DNA of 26,593 bases from an uncultured Clostridium sp. Lineage in GTDB: Bacteria; Bacillota_A; Clostridia; TANB77; CAG-508. Of the stretch, positions 1 through 7,134 are shown one piece after another. The position numbers and the translations under genes were made by a program. Under the pieces are notes generated by a model, which made no database searches, was not told where the DNA came from, and worked only from the letters and a program-made list of their open reading frames with translations. Position 1 is the stretch's first letter. Each line of letters opens with the position of its first letter. The stretch is taken from NCBI GenBank assembly GCA_905200315.1, contig CAJKKA010000013.1:1-26593 (forward strand), read 5' to 3'.

Positions 1-237
1 AAGATTATCATCATTTAATGTATAAATGTCTTTACCATCTATATACACTTTTCCGGAAGTTGGTCTATCCACACCACCAATTAAATGCAATAAAGTAGAT
101 TTTCCACTTCCACTAGCTCCTATAATTGCAACAAATTCTCCCCTTTCAACAGAAAAAGAAATATCATCTACAGCTTTAACTGTATTTTCTCCCTTTCCAT
201 ATGTTTTGCATAAATTTTCAACTTTTAATATTTCCAT
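1..237 (-). CDS. ABC transporter ATP-binding protein, C-terminus beyond window
   Basis: The first 79 residues of a cytoplasmic ABC ATPase that would power a MacB/BceA-type exporter. A Walker A motif, GASGSGKST, is at residues 40-48. The typical family text '[20 protein letters not shown]' follows it. The Q-loop, signature and Walker B regions lie outside the window. The start at 237 is set by an AGGAGGAAGA ribosome site 5-6 bases upstream. The gene has its own promoter with tandem operator repeats at 267-299. OmpR-type two-component systems often control this transporter class, and one is encoded at 7135-9040 on the same strand. The family call is secure; the substrate (antimicrobial peptide or other) is unknown. 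Confidence 0.9.
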   Translation of the reverse strand, partial: MEILKVENLCKTYGKGENTVKAVDDISFSVERGEFVAIIGASGSGKSTLLHLIGGVDRPTSGKVYIDGKDIYTLNDDNL

Positions 238-266
238 TTTTCTTCCTCCTTAAATATGTTGTATTT

Positions 267-299
267 AGTATAAACATTTAAAGTGACTATTAAGTGACT
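267..299 (-). promoter_or_regulatory. Promoter with tandem AGTCACTT operator upstream of the ABC gene
   Basis: On the minus strand a -10 TATACT lies at 272-267. Two identical 8-bp direct repeats, AGTCACTT, lie at 299-292 and 288-281. They are spaced exactly 11 bp apart, about one helical turn, and cover the -35 position. Tandem half-sites with an 11-bp period overlapping -35 are typical of OmpR/PhoB-family response-regulator activation. The link to the regulator at 8378-9040 is inferred. Confidence 0.6.
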
Positions 300-320
300 C
301 TCAAACTATAAAAATTGTCA

Positions 321-347
321 CAAAAAAATCACCAAAAATATTGGTGA
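321..347 (-). terminator. Rho-independent terminator of the MFS gene
   Basis: Arms 347-341 and 335-329 (TCACCAA/TTGGTGA) form a 7-bp stem. A run of seven T follows on the minus strand, 13 bases past the stop of the MFS gene. This isolates that unit from the ABC gene downstream. Confidence 0.8.
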
Positions 348-359
348 GCTTTTTCACAT

Positions 360-1568
360 TTAATTTCTAATTTTTTCATTTTTATTTACCTCTATGTTAA
401 TTTTTTCTCTTTTTCGTAAATATATCAAATAATATGCCAAACTTATTTGAAAGATCATAAGTAGAGCTGATAATCCAAGCATATATCTTAAGCCTATTTC
501 ATACATTAAACCGCATAAATACACACCTATTGCTTCACCTAAAAACCTAATTATATGGCATATATTTGAAAAACTTAACTGATATTTATTTTCTAATCTG
601 TTTATATATACTGCATCACAAATGTTTTCGTATGATGTTGAAATAAATATAGACCATGTAATTGCTATTAAGGAAATTACTATATTGTTTGATATAAAAG
701 CTATTACATATGCAAAAAATCTAATTCCAAATTTTATGGTAATTGTTATATAGTCATTTTTAGGTGTTAAATATTTTAATGCTATAATTCCAAATATATC
801 TGCTAGTAATCCTACAATTAACAAATAATTAGTTGCTACATTGTCGCTAAATTTAAAGTAATTTGTAAGTGTAAGCATTTTCAACCCTAACGCTGTTGAC
901 ATTGCTATCGTTCCAATTAATACATAAAGTGAAAATAAATTTAAAATTTTATCTTTAAAGATATTTTTTAAAGATATATCTTCATGTTTATTGTTTGTAG
1001 AATTATTTACTTTTATATTTAATAATACTGTAAAAGAAAATAGTAAAAATATATTGGCTATAAGTAAACATATGTTATAATTTACAACTAAACCTCCTAT
1101 ACTCTTTCCAATAAATATTCCGCCAAACAAAATACCAATATCTCTAAATAAATATTCTGTTAGTCTACGTTTACTATAGATTGTTTCAGTTTTTACAATT
1201 GTTGTTATTAGAGGATAAATACTTGTAATAATTATATATTCTGTTACAATATCTATAATTATTGATAAATTAATTAATTGTATATACATTGTATGATTTA
1301 ATGTATATAACCAAATCATATTTATCAACTTAACTATTAGTACAATTACTAGCATATTTTTTAGCTTGTCTAATTTTACGTACTTTCCAATCAATGCAAT
1401 AATTACACAACTTATAAATGTTCCTATGCTCAATATATTGCTAATATTAGTTACTGCAAAATTATTATCTTGTAACCAAAGTTGTCTAAAATTTCCCCAT
1501 AAGCCAACAGATATACTAAAAAAAGCTAGCATAATTAACATTTTATTTTCTTCTTTTACTTTGTTCAT
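360..1568 (-). CDS. MFS-type transporter, 12 TM
   Basis: A 402-residue, highly hydrophobic membrane protein with about twelve predicted helices. There is a charged central loop around residues 195-210 (NNSTNNKHEDISLKN), the usual layout of two six-helix halves. The length is normal for the major facilitator superfamily. The start is three bases after the stop of the nucleotidase gene at 1572, so the two are one operon. A terminator follows directly. The association suggests transport of a nucleoside, nucleotide-derived or phosphorylated compound, but no substrate motif was recognised. A second MFS protein at 21730 also sits beside a HAD phosphatase. Confidence 0.75.
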   Translation of the reverse strand: MNKVKEENKMLIMLAFFSISVGLWGNFRQLWLQDNNFAVTNISNILSIGTFISCVIIALIGKYVKLDKLKNMLVIVLIVKLINMIWLYTLNHTMYIQLINLSIIIDIVTEYIIITSIYPLITTIVKTETIYSKRRLTEYLFRDIGILFGGIFIGKSIGGLVVNYNICLLIANIFLLFSFTVLLNIKVNNSTNNKHEDISLKNIFKDKILNLFSLYVLIGTIAMSTALGLKMLTLTNYFKFSDNVATNYLLIVGLLADIFGIIALKYLTPKNDYITITIKFGIRFFAYVIAFISNNIVISLIAITWSIFISTSYENICDAVYINRLENKYQLSFSNICHIIRFLGEAIGVYLCGLMYEIGLRYMLGLSALLMIFQISLAYYLIYLRKREKINIEVNKNEKIRN

Positions 1569-1571
1569 TTG

Positions 1572-2156
1572 TTACTCCATTTCGTTTATATAATTATATA
1601 TTTTGTTCCAATTTAATAAAGTTTCTATATTTTCGTATGAAGAATTATCATCATTTGAAATTCTTATTGCTCTAATTCCAGCTTTTGAAACATCAACACA
1701 ATTATTTAATTGGTCATCTATAAATATATCTATTTTTTCTGTTTTACATACTGGTGCTTTACTTCTTGCGTTGACTATTAATTTATCATAATAAATATTA
1801 TTTTTATCCAACCAATTCTTACTTAATTCATAAGGATCTTTATGAAATTCTGAATCTCTTGCTGTAATAATATAAATTTTATGTCCTTTATTGTGTAATT
1901 TATTTATTACTTCTACACAGCCTTCTCTTGGCTCTGCCTTTTTAGTAATTTCTTCTTGTATAACACTTAGAAAATATTTTAATTCCTCATAAGTAAATCC
2001 ATACTTTATTTGATATATATTTCCGTTATTTTGGTCTTCAATATATTTACTATCTTTGATTTCTTTTCCTAATTTATTAGCATATTTTTCTGCTGCCAAT
2101 TTTAATTCATCTCTAATATTTGTTAAAGTGTCATCTATATCTATTCCTATATTCAT
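1572..2156 (-). CDS. NT5C-like HAD 5'-nucleotidase
   Basis: A 194-residue cytoplasmic HAD-superfamily phosphatase of the 5'(3')-deoxyribonucleotidase (NT5C) type. It has motif I DIDDT near the N-terminus, motif II IITARD in the middle and motif IV FIDDQ near residue 150. The family removes phosphate from nucleoside monophosphates. I place the start at ATG 2156 because AAAGGAG lies 7 bases upstream; an in-frame TTG at 2174 would put that site inside the gene. It is the first gene of a unit with the MFS transporter. Its motifs resemble the N-terminal half of the fusion protein at 5627-7051, but that protein has DIDN in place of DIDDT. Confidence 0.85.
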   Translation of the reverse strand: MNIGIDIDDTLTNIRDELKLAAEKYANKLGKEIKDSKYIEDQNNGNIYQIKYGFTYEELKYFLSVIQEEITKKAEPREGCVEVINKLHNKGHKIYIITARDSEFHKDPYELSKNWLDKNNIYYDKLIVNARSKAPVCKTEKIDIFIDDQLNNCVDVSKAGIRAIRISNDDNSSYENIETLLNWNKIYNYINEME

Positions 2157-2183
2157 TTTGGTCTCCTTTATCAATTTTTATTT

Positions 2184-2212
2184 TTTATATCACTATTCAC
2201 CTTAAAAGTAAA
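2184..2212 (-). promoter_or_regulatory. Promoter of the nucleotidase-MFS unit
   Basis: A -35 TTTACT (2212-2207), 17-bp spacer and -10 TATAAA (2189-2184), about 28 bases before the start codon. The spacer starts TTTA and ends GTGA, resembling the spacers of the two promoters at 19473-19501 and 19841-19869. Confidence 0.6.
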
Positions 2213-2301
2213 GTAAAATATAAAAGTACTTTTGCTATATTTGTACAATAAAAAATATAAATATTTTTCTTAACTTTTTTATAGTAATTTTTTATTTGGT
2301 G

Positions 2302-2310
2302 TGTTATACT
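2302..2310 (+). promoter_or_regulatory. Extended -10 promoter of the toxin-antitoxin locus
   Basis: TGTTATACT is a perfect extended -10 (TG-n-TATACT), 30 bases before the ATG at 2340. No good -35 is present, as is common for extended -10 promoters. Confidence 0.55.
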
Positions 2311-2339
2311 ACCAATATATTTTTAGAAAGGAGCTATTT

Positions 2340-2537
2340 ATGTCACCTATACGAGAAAAGTTTGTTAAAATTGTTGAAAACCTCCCATATAATTTAGATG
2401 AAGAAATTTTAAAAAAAGACACTAAAGATATTTTACAAGATATAACCCAAAGGTACATTGATGCATATGGAATACAAGATTTATCTGAAAAAGATAAAGA
2501 ATGTATAGAATTGCTAATTGGCAATAATATTAAATAA
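2340..2537 (+). CDS. Small protein, first gene of a toxin-antitoxin-like operon
   Basis: A 65-residue charged protein of unknown family. The ATG at 2340 is chosen because AAAGGAG lies 6 bases upstream; an earlier ATG at 2301 overlaps the -10 box. It is co-directional with, and 14 bases before, the antitoxin-like gene, and appears to share one promoter with both downstream genes. It has no membrane segment or cysteine and looks helical. It might be a DNA-binding or accessory subunit, which would make this a three-gene module, but nothing in the sequence proves a function. Confidence 0.7.
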   Translation: MSPIREKFVKIVENLPYNLDEEILKKDTKDILQDITQRYIDAYGIQDLSEKDKECIELLIGNNIK

Positions 2538-2551
2538 AAGGAGTTGATAAT

Positions 2552-2779
2552 ATGAGTGCAAATCAAGAAAACATTAAAATAGAAAAAATTAGTGAGCTTT
2601 TAAAAAAAGCACCAACTGATGATGGTACTTTTTATGGTTCTTTATATGATTTATATTTTTTTATAGAAATTACTAAAGGTATTTTAGATATTAATAATAA
2701 TAAAGGTATATCTTTAGAAGAATCTAGAGAAAGGATGATTCAAAAATATGAAAATTATAATAGAAAACTCGGCTCATAA
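2552..2779 (+). CDS. Probable antitoxin of a RelE/ParE module
   Basis: A 75-residue acidic, helical protein with a strong site, AAAGGAG, 8 bases before its ATG. The C-terminal region (ISLEESRERMIQKYENYN) resembles the toxin-wrapping tail found in many ParD/RelB-like antitoxins of Clostridia. The call rests mainly on context: it directly precedes and overlaps by 32 bases a RelE/ParE-fold toxin gene on the same strand. No ribbon-helix-helix signature was recognised with certainty, so the DNA-binding class is open. Confidence 0.6.
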   Translation: MSANQENIKIEKISELLKKAPTDDGTFYGSLYDLYFFIEITKGILDINNNKGISLEESRERMIQKYENYNRKLGS

Positions 2780-3092
2780 TTCTATAGAATCTATATTTGA
2801 ACATTTTTTAAAATATTCCACACAAAAAGCAATTCAAACTACAGAAAATTTTTATTCATATCTTTATTTCTTAGAAACCTCTCCATATATCGGTAAAATA
2901 ATCACAGAGTTATCGAATAATAATTTTCGAGAATTAATTTTTAGAAAAAACAAACACTCTACATATAGAATTATTTATTACATTTCAAAAGTTCAAAATA
3001 TTATTTATATAATAAACATTATTAGTTGTAAACAGAATCTCAATAAATTCCTCAAATCAAATAATTATTTCAAAAAATATTATAATCTTTAA
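2748..3092 (+). CDS. RelE/ParE-family toxin
   Basis: A 114-residue protein with the order typical of the ParE/RelE fold. It has two N-terminal helices (IESIFEHFLKYSTQKAIQ), then LETSPYIGK, FRELIFRKN, a YRIIYYI strand and an IIYIINII strand before a lysine-rich tail. ParE members poison gyrase and RelE members cut mRNA on the ribosome; the sequence does not say which. The start codon lies within the end of the antitoxin gene, suggesting translational coupling. The locus is on the plus strand inside a minus-strand island and ends 27 bases from the convergent HD gene, so it could stabilise that island. Confidence 0.75.
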   Translation: MKIIIENSAHNSIESIFEHFLKYSTQKAIQTTENFYSYLYFLETSPYIGKIITELSNNNFRELIFRKNKHSTYRIIYYISKVQNIIYIINIISCKQNLNKFLKSNNYFKKYYNL

Positions 3093-3118
3093 ATTTTATC
3101 AGTATTAAAAATTTATTT

Positions 3119-3727
3119 TTATAGATTTTCTTTTATTTCTGGAAATAAATCATATACATTATAACCTAATAAGTTATCAAAATATTCTTTTAATTTATAT
3201 GTTTCTTTAATATGATACTGTGTATTTGAATAAGCTCCTCTTCTAGTCATAATATCAATCAAACGTTTATCTACTGTATAAACTTTTCCACTTTGAGGAC
3301 ACATTAAATCACATAAATTTATTATTTTTTCTTCTATTGTATATTGATGTTTTTTTATAAAGTCTGTTAAAAATGGATTATCTTCTGGATTTGGAACTCC
3401 TCCTGCTGTACATACAATATCATTATTTAAATATGAATGTGTTAAACATATATTGCAGAATTCATCATCATATCCTTTTTCTTTTAAATATTTATATCCT
3501 TCCATAACATGCCCATGAAATTTTCCGTTGTTCTTGCCAATATCATGTATATAACCAAGAATTATTGCCTTTTCAACATCAACATCTATTCCTTTATCTT
3601 TTAGCGCTTTTGCAATTCTTCCCGCACTGTCTCCAACACATATGCAATGACCTATCCATCTATCATCTTTAGCTTTCTTTCTTGCTTCTTCTAACATTTC
3701 TCTTGCTTTTTCTATTGTTAATTTCAT
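3119..3727 (-). CDS. HD-domain phosphohydrolase
   Basis: A 202-residue cytoplasmic metal-dependent hydrolase. The metal ligands fit an HD domain: H27 (IGHCICVGDSA), H61-D62 (YIHDIGK), histidines near 71-73 and 97, and D139 (NLCDLM). Members cleave phosphate mono- or diesters, commonly of nucleotides. It is the last gene of a five-gene operon; its start overlaps the preceding stop by 4 bases (ATGA). The C-terminal third (GKVYTVDKR and LLGYNVYDLFPEIKENL) recurs as a decayed fragment at 23533-23625, so a second copy once existed. The substrate is unknown. Confidence 0.8.
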   Translation of the reverse strand: MKLTIEKAREMLEEARKKAKDDRWIGHCICVGDSAGRIAKALKDKGIDVDVEKAIILGYIHDIGKNNGKFHGHVMEGYKYLKEKGYDDEFCNICLTHSYLNNDIVCTAGGVPNPEDNPFLTDFIKKHQYTIEEKIINLCDLMCPQSGKVYTVDKRLIDIMTRRGAYSNTQYHIKETYKLKEYFDNLLGYNVYDLFPEIKENL

Positions 3728-4260
3728 AATTCGTACTCCTTAACTTCGCAATTTTTTTGACCGCAAGTATTTAATATTAAACCATCTTCTGGAAGCGGTT
3801 CAAAATAATACTTAATTGTTCTCGCAACTGCACCATGAGTTACTAAAAGAATATTCTTATCACTATATTTTTCTTTTACATCATCTATAAAAGCATGGAT
3901 TCTATTAAATAATTCTGGTAAAGTTTCTAGTCCATCTGGTATATTAGTACTATAATAATTGTAGTAGTCTGTAATGTAATAATCATCAATTATTGTATTA
4001 GTTAGAACTCCTCCATCTCTTTCCATTATTCTTTCATCGTAAATAACAGGAATATTATTAACATTTACAATTTCACAAGTGTGTTTTGTTCTTATCATAG
4101 GAGAACAAATAATTAAATCTATATCTAAATTCTTAACTATTTTGCTTGCTTCTTCGGCTTGCTTAATTCCTATTTCATTTATATCTTCATCAAGCCTGCA
4201 ATTATATTTATTTTCTTTATTACATTTTGTTTGACCATGCCTAATTACATACAATTTCAT
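3724..4260 (-). CDS. Histidine phosphatase (phosphoglycerate mutase-like)
   Basis: A 178-residue cytoplasmic phosphatase of the histidine phosphatase superfamily. The phospho-accepting histidine is H8 in RHGQT near the N-terminus. A conserved arginine sits in PMIRTKHT and the second catalytic histidine in VTHGAVART near residue 142. Its size is right for a small-molecule phosphatase of the GpmB/CobC class. It overlaps the HD gene by 4 bases and is 11 bases after the P-loop gene. The substrate cannot be read from the sequence; context favours a sugar phosphate or nucleotide. Confidence 0.85.
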   Translation of the reverse strand: MKLYVIRHGQTKCNKENKYNCRLDEDINEIGIKQAEEASKIVKNLDIDLIICSPMIRTKHTCEIVNVNNIPVIYDERIMERDGGVLTNTIIDDYYITDYYNYYSTNIPDGLETLPELFNRIHAFIDDVKEKYSDKNILLVTHGAVARTIKYYFEPLPEDGLILNTCGQKNCEVKEYEL

Positions 4261-4271
4261 ACTTCTTACTC

Positions 4272-4781
4272 CTATTTTCTAATATTATCTTCTAACTTTA
4301 AAAAATTATTTCTAATCAAAATATCTTCTAAATATTCTCCTCTTTTCATCCAAATAATGTTCTTACATTTACTTGGGTATAATCTATAATAAGCGTCTTT
4401 AACACCTTTTAGAAAATCATCCTTATTTCCTCTGTTTTTACATCTTTCAAGTATTTCTTCTATCATATTTTCTTCCGGATAAACAACATAATAATTAATA
4501 TTATTTTCTTCTAATAAATTAATAATTTCATTATGCATTGATATGAATACAATATCATAGATTTCTAAGTCTTTCATTATTTCATTATAATAGTTATCTG
4601 GAAATTCTTTATTTAACTTTCTTGACTTCAGACCTTTTCTTTCTTCAGGATTTAACTTTTTTAGTTCATCATCTATTATATATTTAAATGAACTAGATTC
4701 TAAATCAATTACATTATCATATTTTTTTGATACAGTTGTTTTACCTATTGCACCAAAACCAGCAATTAGAATTCCTCTCAT
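4272..4781 (-). CDS. P-loop kinase-like protein
   Basis: A 169-residue P-loop protein with a near-N-terminal Walker A variant, GFGAIGKTT. It is followed by VIDLESSSFKY, FPDNYYNEIM, YDIVFISMH and VVYPEENM. This layout resembles small nucleoside or nucleotide kinase-like proteins common in phages and their hosts. In those, the LESS and FPDNY segments line the acceptor pocket. No lid domain of a true adenylate kinase is seen. It sits between phosphatases in one operon, so it may phosphorylate or sense a nucleotide. The family-level call is moderately sure; the activity is inferred. Confidence 0.65.
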   Translation of the reverse strand: MRGILIAGFGAIGKTTVSKKYDNVIDLESSSFKYIIDDELKKLNPEERKGLKSRKLNKEFPDNYYNEIMKDLEIYDIVFISMHNEIINLLEENNINYYVVYPEENMIEEILERCKNRGNKDDFLKGVKDAYYRLYPSKCKNIIWMKRGEYLEDILIRNNFLKLEDNIRK

Positions 4782-4793
4782 ATTATTTCACCC

Positions 4794-5630
4794 CTATTTT
4801 ATCTCCAGTTTTTCATTACAAAAATGTAGTTTATCTATAACATCTTGTCCTATATGTTTATTTGCAATTTCTATAGCTTTTTCATAATTCATTATTTGAT
4901 ATTCAAAGTGTGCATCTACACCATATATTACTTTCAAATTTTTATATTCTGAAGCTATCTTCCAAAATTCTTTACATGGATATACAATATTTTCTCTTCT
5001 CCCTATTATACAATCATTAGGATGAGATAAATTAATTTCTATTGGTATTCTATATTTTTCTGCTGTACTACAAATTATACGTGCAACTTTTTCATCTACT
5101 TCTGCATAGTTATCTCTACTTAACATATATACATCTGGATGTGCTATTATATCCGTTATTTGCTTTTCAATTGCTGTTTTTATATACTCTGCATATTTTA
5201 AAGCATCTTCATCAGTAAATTTCTGTCTTCTTAAAAGTTTCAGTTCATTATTCTCATCATATATAAAGTGTTGTCCTAGAATTATTTTATCTGTTTCATT
5301 TTTAAGTTCAAACAAGTTTTCTTCTTGCCCTGGTAAATACTCAACCTCAAATCCTGTTTCTATTTCTATTTTGTTTTTGTACTTTTCTTTTAGAGATTTT
5401 ATACTATGTAAATAATTATCTTTCTCCTTATAATCCATTCTCATATTTTCTCTAAAATCTATTCTTTCTTTTTGCGGACAATGGTCTGTAAAAGCAACCT
5501 TGGTAAAGCCTTTCTTTATAAATAATTTCACAAAATCTTCATCTGTCATATTATTGTCAGCATGTCCACATCTTCTTGTATGTGTATGATAATTAAATTT
5601 TTGCATAATTTTTTTATTATTCATTTTCAT
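4794..5630 (-). CDS. PHP-domain phosphoesterase (histidinol-phosphatase-like)
   Basis: A protein of about 276 residues of the PHP superfamily, which binds two or three metals and hydrolyses phosphate monoesters. Ligand motifs in order are YHTHTRRCGHA (N-terminus), FTDHCP, a conserved glutamate in GFEVEYLPG, GQHFI, IAHPDV, INLSHP and GVDAH near the C-terminus. This matches HisK-type histidinol phosphatase, but no histidine-biosynthesis genes are nearby, so another substrate is likely. The ATG at 5630 gives an ATGA overlap with the upstream gene, but AGGAG is only 1 base away. The in-frame ATG at 5624 has 7-base spacing and may be the real start. Confidence 0.8.
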   Translation of the reverse strand: MKMNNKKIMQKFNYHTHTRRCGHADNNMTDEDFVKLFIKKGFTKVAFTDHCPQKERIDFRENMRMDYKEKDNYLHSIKSLKEKYKNKIEIETGFEVEYLPGQEENLFELKNETDKIILGQHFIYDENNELKLLRRQKFTDEDALKYAEYIKTAIEKQITDIIAHPDVYMLSRDNYAEVDEKVARIICSTAEKYRIPIEINLSHPNDCIIGRRENIVYPCKEFWKIASEYKNLKVIYGVDAHFEYQIMNYEKAIEIANKHIGQDVIDKLHFCNEKLEIK

Positions 5631-7051
5631 TCTCCTAACTTTTTAAATAAATCATTATATATTTTATCTCTATCTAATTTAGTAGTAAAATTAATAGTAT
5701 GTCTATTATCATTAAGTTCATAAGAACTATCTTCTCTAATATTAGGACAACTAATTTCTTTTGTTTCAAACCAATTCTTATTTATCATATATGCTATTAC
5801 TGCTATATCCCAAATTACTCTTTTTTCTTGCACACCATGATATCCATCATTATAGAATCTTTTAATTAGATAATTACATAATTCTGATTTGTTTTCCAAA
5901 TTATTTTTTAAAGTATTTATATCTATTTGTAAATCTGATACAACATTTTTGCATGGTAATATTGTAAGTTTTACTTTTGATTCAAATACTTCTCGCACGG
6001 CTTGTATATCTTGCCTAAAATTATATTCTAAATTGTCTTTATAGCCTAATTCATTACCACCAAGCCATATTATTTCTATTTTATTTATAATTTTAGGTTC
6101 CTTTTTTATCGCAAGAGCAACATTTGTAATTGCTCCTATTGCTAATATATATGTTTTTCTATTTTTTAAAGCAATCTCAATTATTTTATTAACTGCAGGA
6201 TTATTTTCTGTATATCTATTTTGAATATAATCCATTGAGCCTTTAAAAACTTTATTTGTTGTATCAAAATTTAGCCATTTGCATATTTTTAGTATTTCAT
6301 TATAGCTTAATTCTTGTCCTTCTTTAACTGAAACATTTTTAGTTTTGTGAGAATAAGGAGCAACTGTAATTGCTTCAATATTAAATTTATCTTGTGATTT
6401 TATTAAATAAGAAAGTGCAAATTGATCATCACATTCATTATATATATCTGTGTCTAATATTACATTTATTTTATAATTTGATATAAACTCATATATTTCT
6501 TTCCAGTTTTTTACCCTTGTCATTCCTTTTTCTTTTCTAGTAAATACTCTATCCATTAAAAGGGTGGTTATATTATTTTCCATACAATCTTTACAAATAT
6601 GAACAGAATCATCAATCATTATATCTATATTATTTTCAAAGCATTTTTCTGTTTTTCCATGTTTATCATTTTTATATGCATTTGTAAAAATTAATTTATC
6701 GTAATAAATATTATTTTTTTTTAACCACTTTTGAGTCATTTCAACTGGATTTGTATATTCTCCATTGTCTCTACCTGTAATAATAAAAATATTATGTCCA
6801 TCTTGTTTTAATTTATCTATATACTCTTTTGCTCCATCTTTAACGTTTAGTGTTTTTACAATTCTTTCAATGTTAGCTAAATAAAATTCTCTTTCCTCTT
6901 TTTCTGTCCAGTCAAACATTCCCTCTGTCATATGCAAGTCTTTATTAACAATTCCCGTTCCTCTTAAATCATTATCGTGTTTTAAATATTCTTCTAGTAA
7001 AGCTTCATCAAAATTTGATATTACATTATCTATATCTATTCCTATATTCAT
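5627..7051 (-). CDS. Fusion: NT5C-like nucleotidase and nucleoside hydrolase
   Basis: A 474-residue two-domain cytoplasmic enzyme. Residues 1-190 are a HAD NT5C-like nucleotidase: D6/D8 in DIDNV, motif II ITGRD at 91-95, motif IV MIDDS at 145-149. Residues 195-474 are an IunH-type nucleoside hydrolase. It has the DTDIYNECDDQFAL calcium site at 200-213, NVAL after AIGAIT, EYNFRQD (N344, D348) and a C-terminal WD pair (W414-D415) where many relatives have HD. The two activities would act in sequence: nucleoside monophosphate to nucleoside, then nucleoside to base plus ribose. GGAG sits 6 bases before the ATG. It leads a five-gene operon. The HAD motif I is DIDN rather than DIDDT, so phosphatase activity is not certain. 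Confidence 0.85.
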   Translation of the reverse strand: MNIGIDIDNVISNFDEALLEEYLKHDNDLRGTGIVNKDLHMTEGMFDWTEKEEREFYLANIERIVKTLNVKDGAKEYIDKLKQDGHNIFIITGRDNGEYTNPVEMTQKWLKKNNIYYDKLIFTNAYKNDKHGKTEKCFENNIDIMIDDSVHICKDCMENNITTLLMDRVFTRKEKGMTRVKNWKEIYEFISNYKINVILDTDIYNECDDQFALSYLIKSQDKFNIEAITVAPYSHKTKNVSVKEGQELSYNEILKICKWLNFDTTNKVFKGSMDYIQNRYTENNPAVNKIIEIALKNRKTYILAIGAITNVALAIKKEPKIINKIEIIWLGGNELGYKDNLEYNFRQDIQAVREVFESKVKLTILPCKNVVSDLQIDINTLKNNLENKSELCNYLIKRFYNDGYHGVQEKRVIWDIAVIAYMINKNWFETKEISCPNIREDSSYELNDNRHTINFTTKLDRDKIYNDLFKKLGE

Positions 7052-7068
7052 TTATTACTCCATTCTTT

Positions 7069-7096
7069 TCTATATCATCTTGTCTTTTTATATCAA
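7069..7096 (-). promoter_or_regulatory. Promoter of the five-gene salvage operon
   Basis: A -35 TTGATA (7096-7091), 16-bp spacer and -10 TATAGA (7074-7069), just downstream of the kinase terminator and 18 bases before the ATG at 7051. The leader would be very short. Confidence 0.5.
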
Positions 7097-7126
7097 AAAA
7101 GCAGATAATTAGCAAGTAATTATCTG
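7097..7126 (-). terminator. Terminator of the two-component operon
   Basis: A perfect 10-bp stem, CAGATAATTA/TAATTATCTG (7126-7117 and 7111-7102), with a 5-base loop. CTTTTTT follows on the minus strand, 9 bases past the histidine kinase stop. Confidence 0.9.
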
Positions 7127-7134
7127 TAAAAAAT

